NCBI GenBank assembly: GCA_018466975.1
Contig: CM031562.1
Span: forward strand, 3,844,001 to 3,908,000
Length of the DNA: 64,000 bases
From: Sparassis latifolia
Lineage: Eukaryota > Basidiomycota > Agaricomycetes > Polyporales > Sparassidaceae
Direction of reading: 5' to 3'
Below the pieces are notes generated by a model. It saw only the letters and a list, made by a program, of their open reading frames with translations. It did not search any database and was not told the DNA's origin. Positions 60,501-64,000 of the stretch are shown here, in pieces. The stretch's first letter is position 1; each line of letters begins with the position of its first letter. The position numbers and the translations under genes are program-made.

Positions 60501-61381
60501 TGCGAGACTGGAGCGAAGTGCTACTGGAAGAAGCACTGCCGCTGCGCGAGCGGCTCGCCATCGCCTTCCAGTTCCTGGACGACCGGGAGCTCTCGGCGTA
60601 CCTCCGCCGCGTCGCGGACCGCTGCTGCCACGACGGCGACATCGAGGGCCTCGTAGTCACCGGCCTGACCGCAGTGGGGATGGACATCCTCCAGACCTAC
60701 CTCGACATCACCGGCGACATCCAGACCGTCGCGGTCCTGTCTGCCCTCTCCCCTGCCCGTGCCCAAGACGCGCGCGCACGGCGGTGGCTCGACGCCTACC
60801 GCGACCTGCTGGACGGCTGGCGGCTCTTTCACCACCGGTGCCAGCTCGACATCGACCGCGGACGCATCCTGCAGGAGGCGATCGCGCACGCAGACATCGC
60901 GCCGTTCGAGTGGGCCCCGCGCCAGATCGTGCTCCGCTGCAACTACTGCGGCGCGCCGATGGACCCGCCGTTCGACGCGACGCACCACCCGCGGGTCCGT
61001 GCTTTTCCCTCTCTGTTCAAGCGAAGTGTGTGTACTCATGGTCGTTGACCGCCCCCAGGCGACGGCGTGCCCGCATTGCAGCCGGCCCCTGCCGCGCTGC
61101 TCGATCTGCCTCATGACGCTCAGCATCGTGCAGGACACCGCGCGGAACGCCGCGCTGGCGCGCTCGGAGGCGCGAGGTGAGTGTCGTGTCTCGCCGCGTT
61201 TGGCCGCTGACCTGATCCGCCTCTAGATACGATCGACGACGCGCTCGTGTTCTGTCAGACGTGCCGCCACGGCGGGCACGCGTCGCACATCCTGCAGTGG
61301 TTCTATGGCGAGGACCGCGCGCGCACGCACGGGACGTGTCCCGTCGCCGGCTGCGACTGTCGGTGTGCGGAGGAGTTCTAG
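57537..61381 (+). CDS. SEA4: SEA complex / GATOR2 subunit Mio (Sea4)
   Basis: Mio/Sea4 is a scaffold subunit of the vacuole-associated GATOR2/SEACAT complex that controls TORC1 in response to amino acids. The start is MVAQTEKRLLWHPGRENKF at 57537. An N-terminal WD40 propeller follows: FAWSPDKTFDDLVAVGLSNG, ALAFSPVDANYLAVGLDK, SVAFLPHSPTLLLAGIS and VHGIATDPLEPHRIGCFGEG. An alpha-solenoid comes next (QRQFALQLCGWSLCQDDLAH, MLTYLTLRDWSEVLLEEALP). The C-terminus is the RING-like zinc domain: CNYCGAP, CPHCSRPLPRCSIC, CQTCRHGGHASHI and CPVAGCDCRCAEEF. Several 45-60 bp introns splice in frame, including GTGACT...TTTTCAG after TLMK and one inside DTRR|T. The last 1 kb is much more GC-rich than the start. 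About 1,050 residues, apparently complete. Confidence 0.92.
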
Positions 61382-61786
61382 GTTTGTTATCTCCGTTGTG
61401 TGCGGTGCAACACACAACTCTCTTGCGCCGAACTGACGGGACCAAAATTCGGAGAGCCAGGACGTCTCTTATGGACATCGATACATTAAGATAAGTAAGT
61501 ACGTCTGCGGCAACACAGAGCATGGGAATGGTATCGAGGTATCTTCCACATCTACATACACTCGAATCCTGAAGCCACGCCACGTCCAAGTCCGAGTCCG
61601 AGTCCGCCCCGAGGCAACGAGCGGCGAGCGGCGCATTACGCGTGCGTATTCTAAGTGAGTGAGTAAAGCCGGCGCGGCCGGCGTTGGTGGCGTCAGTTTT
61701 TTGCGCCTCCTCTGCTCCGTCTACACACGCGTGCGCGGAGCAGAGGTCTAGGCGGATGAAGGGCGGCGGCGTGGGCGGGGAGGACG
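61382..61786. other. Convergent 3' region
   Basis: About 400 bp between the Mio/Sea4 stop and the PC-esterase stop, GC-rich, with no gene seen. Confidence 0.35.
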
Positions 61787-64000
61787 TTATCGGACGCGCC
61801 CTGGCAGCTCGCGCGTGACGTAGTGCCAGATATAGTGCGACCAGCCCTCGAGGACGCCCGTGCCGGCGATGAGGTGCAGGCAGTCGCCCGCCGCGTGCTG
61901 CACATACATAACCCAGTCAGCAATCCCGCAACAATCACCACCACGAACACAGCGCGGGACTCACCCCGTCGGGTCGGAGAAGCGCCGGGCGGTCGATCGC
62001 GAGGTAGTGGATATCGGGGTATCGCGGGCGCGAGAGCAGGTCATCAAAAATCGCGTTGAAGTCCCCGATCCACGGCCAGTTGTACCAGTTCCACTTGTAC
62101 GGGTGCCACTCCGTCCACGGCTCGCGCCAGTCATGGCAGTCCTCGTGCCCGGGCAGATACGCGCGTACGACGACCTGATGCGGCGCGCCCCCGCCCCCGC
62201 CCGCGCTGTTCATCCCGTCGAGCGCAGTCTGCACCGCGTCCGCCCAGCGCCGCATCGCGACCGTGTAGAAGTCGAGCACGTTCTGGATCCCGCCCCCGGG
62301 CGCGTCCGCATCCGCGAGCCCGCTGAAGAGCGTCGTCGTCCAGTGCCCGCCCGTGCTCGCGACGAGCGTGCGGTAGCGTGCACCGACGTCATCCGCGCCG
62401 AACAGCGCGAGGTACTCCGCGGGCGGGAGCGACCACGCCTTCTCGTCGGAGAAGAGCGACCATCCCGGTTCGGCGGCCTTGTCCGGGTGCAGCTCTGCGT
62501 ACAGCGAGACCAGCTCGGGCTGTGAGAAGAGCAGGTCCACGCGCCGAAACGTCACCAGCGGCGTTCCCGAGATGTTGAAATGGGGAGGTAACGAAGGTGC
62601 GGGAGTAGCGGCGACGTCGGGGAGAGGTACAGATGCTGCGGCCAGGCGCGGTCAAAGTACGGGTTCTCCGTGTAGTTCGGGGTCGCGCGCACGTGCGGGT
62701 ATAGGATGCATGACAGCGAGAAGAACTGGTTCTCCGTGACCGAGTCTGCGTGCAACGAGTTAGCACAATGTTACAAGAGTTCTTCCACGTAAATGGAGAG
62801 AACGACACAAAGTATGAGGGAAGAACTGGAACGTAAACGAACGTCTAAACCAGCACAGCCTCCTCATGACGTAAGGAACACCATGAGGTCAGTCTGCCGT
62901 TCAAAACGAGTCGATCAGACGCATCGACAGGTCGACAGGTCATTGACAGCCACAAGGGGCATCGGAAGCAGATGCATTTTCGACGTGCCAGCACATCGAC
63001 GGCGTGCATTAGTCACTCAAGCTGCATACAGCCCTACAGCAGGTGGAGCTGGAAGGCTTCACAGATCGTAGCCATGATCGTACAACCTGGTTAGACGACA
63101 CGGTTAACAGGTTACCAGCTATGTCATCAAACCACAATTTGTGACAGCAACTAGCTCATAGCGGCGGCCCACCCGATACTCCATGAACGGGTTCGAAGAA
63201 TATTAGCGCAGCGTAGCGAGTGCTTGCGTCGCCTGCTTCACTGGAGCAGATCCAACACGACTACTCCAGAATTCTGCAAGCCCAGGAGGACATCATGCTG
63301 CTTCGAGCTGTCCTCATGCACCTTTTACGCTAGTCATGTGTCAGAGCACCTGCGATTATTCAAGGGACAAGATTGCATCTAGATAGAGCCCATTCCATGC
63401 GAGACTCAGGCCGCGTTATGTCCAATGCGTTCTGCGGCCTTCCGGCGGCCGGAATGCTCGCAATCGATGCACTCAGCAGAAAGAGCAGCCCTACTGCTAA
63501 CCGCCCATCCTAACGCCAGGTATCCGGACATTTCAGACACAAAAATGTCTTTCTGTCACACCTGCGCCCCATTGGACTGCACTGACTGCCCAAGTAATGC
63601 CGTACGAAACGACAATGGGAGCGACAGCACCATCACGAATTTGGAGCACCTGGCTGTCATGGGCTCGTGATGACTGCGCAGAAGACGAAGAAGGTGGAGC
63701 TTCGGGACGCCCCCGAAATGATCTGCAGAAGGGCCTCGCCACATTCAGGCGCTCTGACAGCGTAATGCCCCAGCACGAATTCCTCGGGAATCCGCTCTAG
63801 TCTCGAAGCTCGCGCAATATTCCCGCGTTCCCTCTCATCAGAATAACAACGTTAAGGCTGCTCACCTCCGATGAGAAGCCATCCGCCCTGCTCGACCATG
63901 TCCTTGATCATCGCGGCAGGACTAAGGGGGCGAACGACACAGTCGTCGCCAGGTGTCCATTCCCAAGAGGTGACGGCGGGAAAGCGGTCCCATTGCTCCT
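61787..64000 (-). CDS. PC-esterase (PMR5/Cas1p-like GDSL/SGNH acyl-esterase), 5' end outside the window
   Basis: Family members are Golgi or secreted O-acyltransferases/esterases acting on polysaccharides. The visible 5' exon (64000-63866) reads FPAVTSWEWTPGDDCVV...EQGGWLLIG. It joins across an intron of 1,120 bp (62746-63865, GTGAGC...CACGCAG) to DSVTENQFFSLSC, restoring the GDS motif with its catalytic Ser at the junction. Then come YTENPYFDRAWPQHLYLSP and, in a frame shifted by one base near 62595, TPLVTFRRVDLLFSQPEL, HPYKWNWYNWPWIGDFN and HYLAIDRPALLRPDG. A 67 bp intron (61898-61964) leads to HAAGDCLHLIAGTGVLEGWS, the D-x-x-H motif, and the end RELPGRVR. The frameshift may be an assembly error or decay. 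Confidence 0.75.
62746..63865 (-). other. Unusually long intron (1,120 bp) in the PC-esterase gene
   Basis: Donor GTGAGC at 63865 and acceptor CACGCAG at 62746 give an in-frame GDS motif. Other introns in the window are mostly 45-70 bp. The interior has no protein-like frame, and I found no terminal repeats or target duplication that would mark an inserted element. Confidence 0.7.

Noticed and set aside
60521..61138. 205-codon open frame on the minus strand
   Set aside because: It is antisense to the solenoid and RING region of Mio/Sea4; high GC content keeps several frames open.
61935..62525. Long plus-strand frames within the PC-esterase
   Set aside because: They are antisense by-products of GC-rich coding sequence; the minus-strand reading carries the family motifs.
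63100..63200. tRNA-like GGGTTCGAA string
   Set aside because: No matching acceptor, D or anticodon stems could be built around it.

Overview
The window is a piece of a filamentous basidiomycete genome, most likely an agaricomycete mushroom or polypore. The evidence is genes split by many 45-60 bp GT...AG introns, wide spacing with no operons, KDZ transposases with a CxC2-type cysteine cluster, a TET/JBP-like 2-oxoglutarate dioxygenase, and a DIRS-like tyrosine-recombinase retroelement. I see no rRNA, convincing tRNA, CRISPR or bacterial feature.

Left third (1-18.2 kb) is transposon territory. From 0.44 to 9.57 kb four neighbouring genes look like one KDZ neighbourhood: a leftward gene with an HMG-box-like segment, a rightward TET/JBP-family dioxygenase, a rightward decayed KDZ transposase, and a rightward three-exon gene for an unrecognised 206-residue protein that reads through intact. 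Next come a two-copy 170 bp repeat, a 42 bp in-frame repeat and a 33 bp minisatellite (9.67-11.26 kb). A second KDZ copy (11.4-14.1 kb) lacks its N-terminal half and is split twice by the same 223 bp inverted-repeat element, once in each orientation and identical in sequence. ATGCAT-rich 172 bp repeats and about 3.5 kb without genes follow.

Middle (18.2-33 kb): a secreted GH2 beta-mannosidase (minus strand), then a DIRS-like element (about 24.6-29.8 kb) with a broken Gag, a reverse transcriptase/RNase H and a tyrosine recombinase. Both enzyme reading frames contain spliceosomal introns. About 3 kb of nearly empty sequence follows.

Right half (33-64 kb) is host sequence: a disordered basic protein with a conserved-looking C-terminus, a small hypothetical protein, glyoxalase I with a decayed tandem copy, a HAM1-like lipid-binding protein, a securin-like candidate, a 400 bp MITE, a Zn2Cys6 transcription factor with its zinc cluster at the C-terminus, a Chk2/Cds1-type checkpoint kinase, a hypothetical coiled-coil protein, an M20 peptidase relic, the SEA/GATOR2 subunit Mio/Sea4, and a PC-esterase that runs off the right edge. 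These genes share no single pathway.

The most interesting part is the KDZ cluster, where a transposase, a DNA-base oxidising enzyme and two unexplained proteins sit together. Several genes carry single-base frameshifts. Some are certainly decay, but assembly error cannot be excluded from one sequence.
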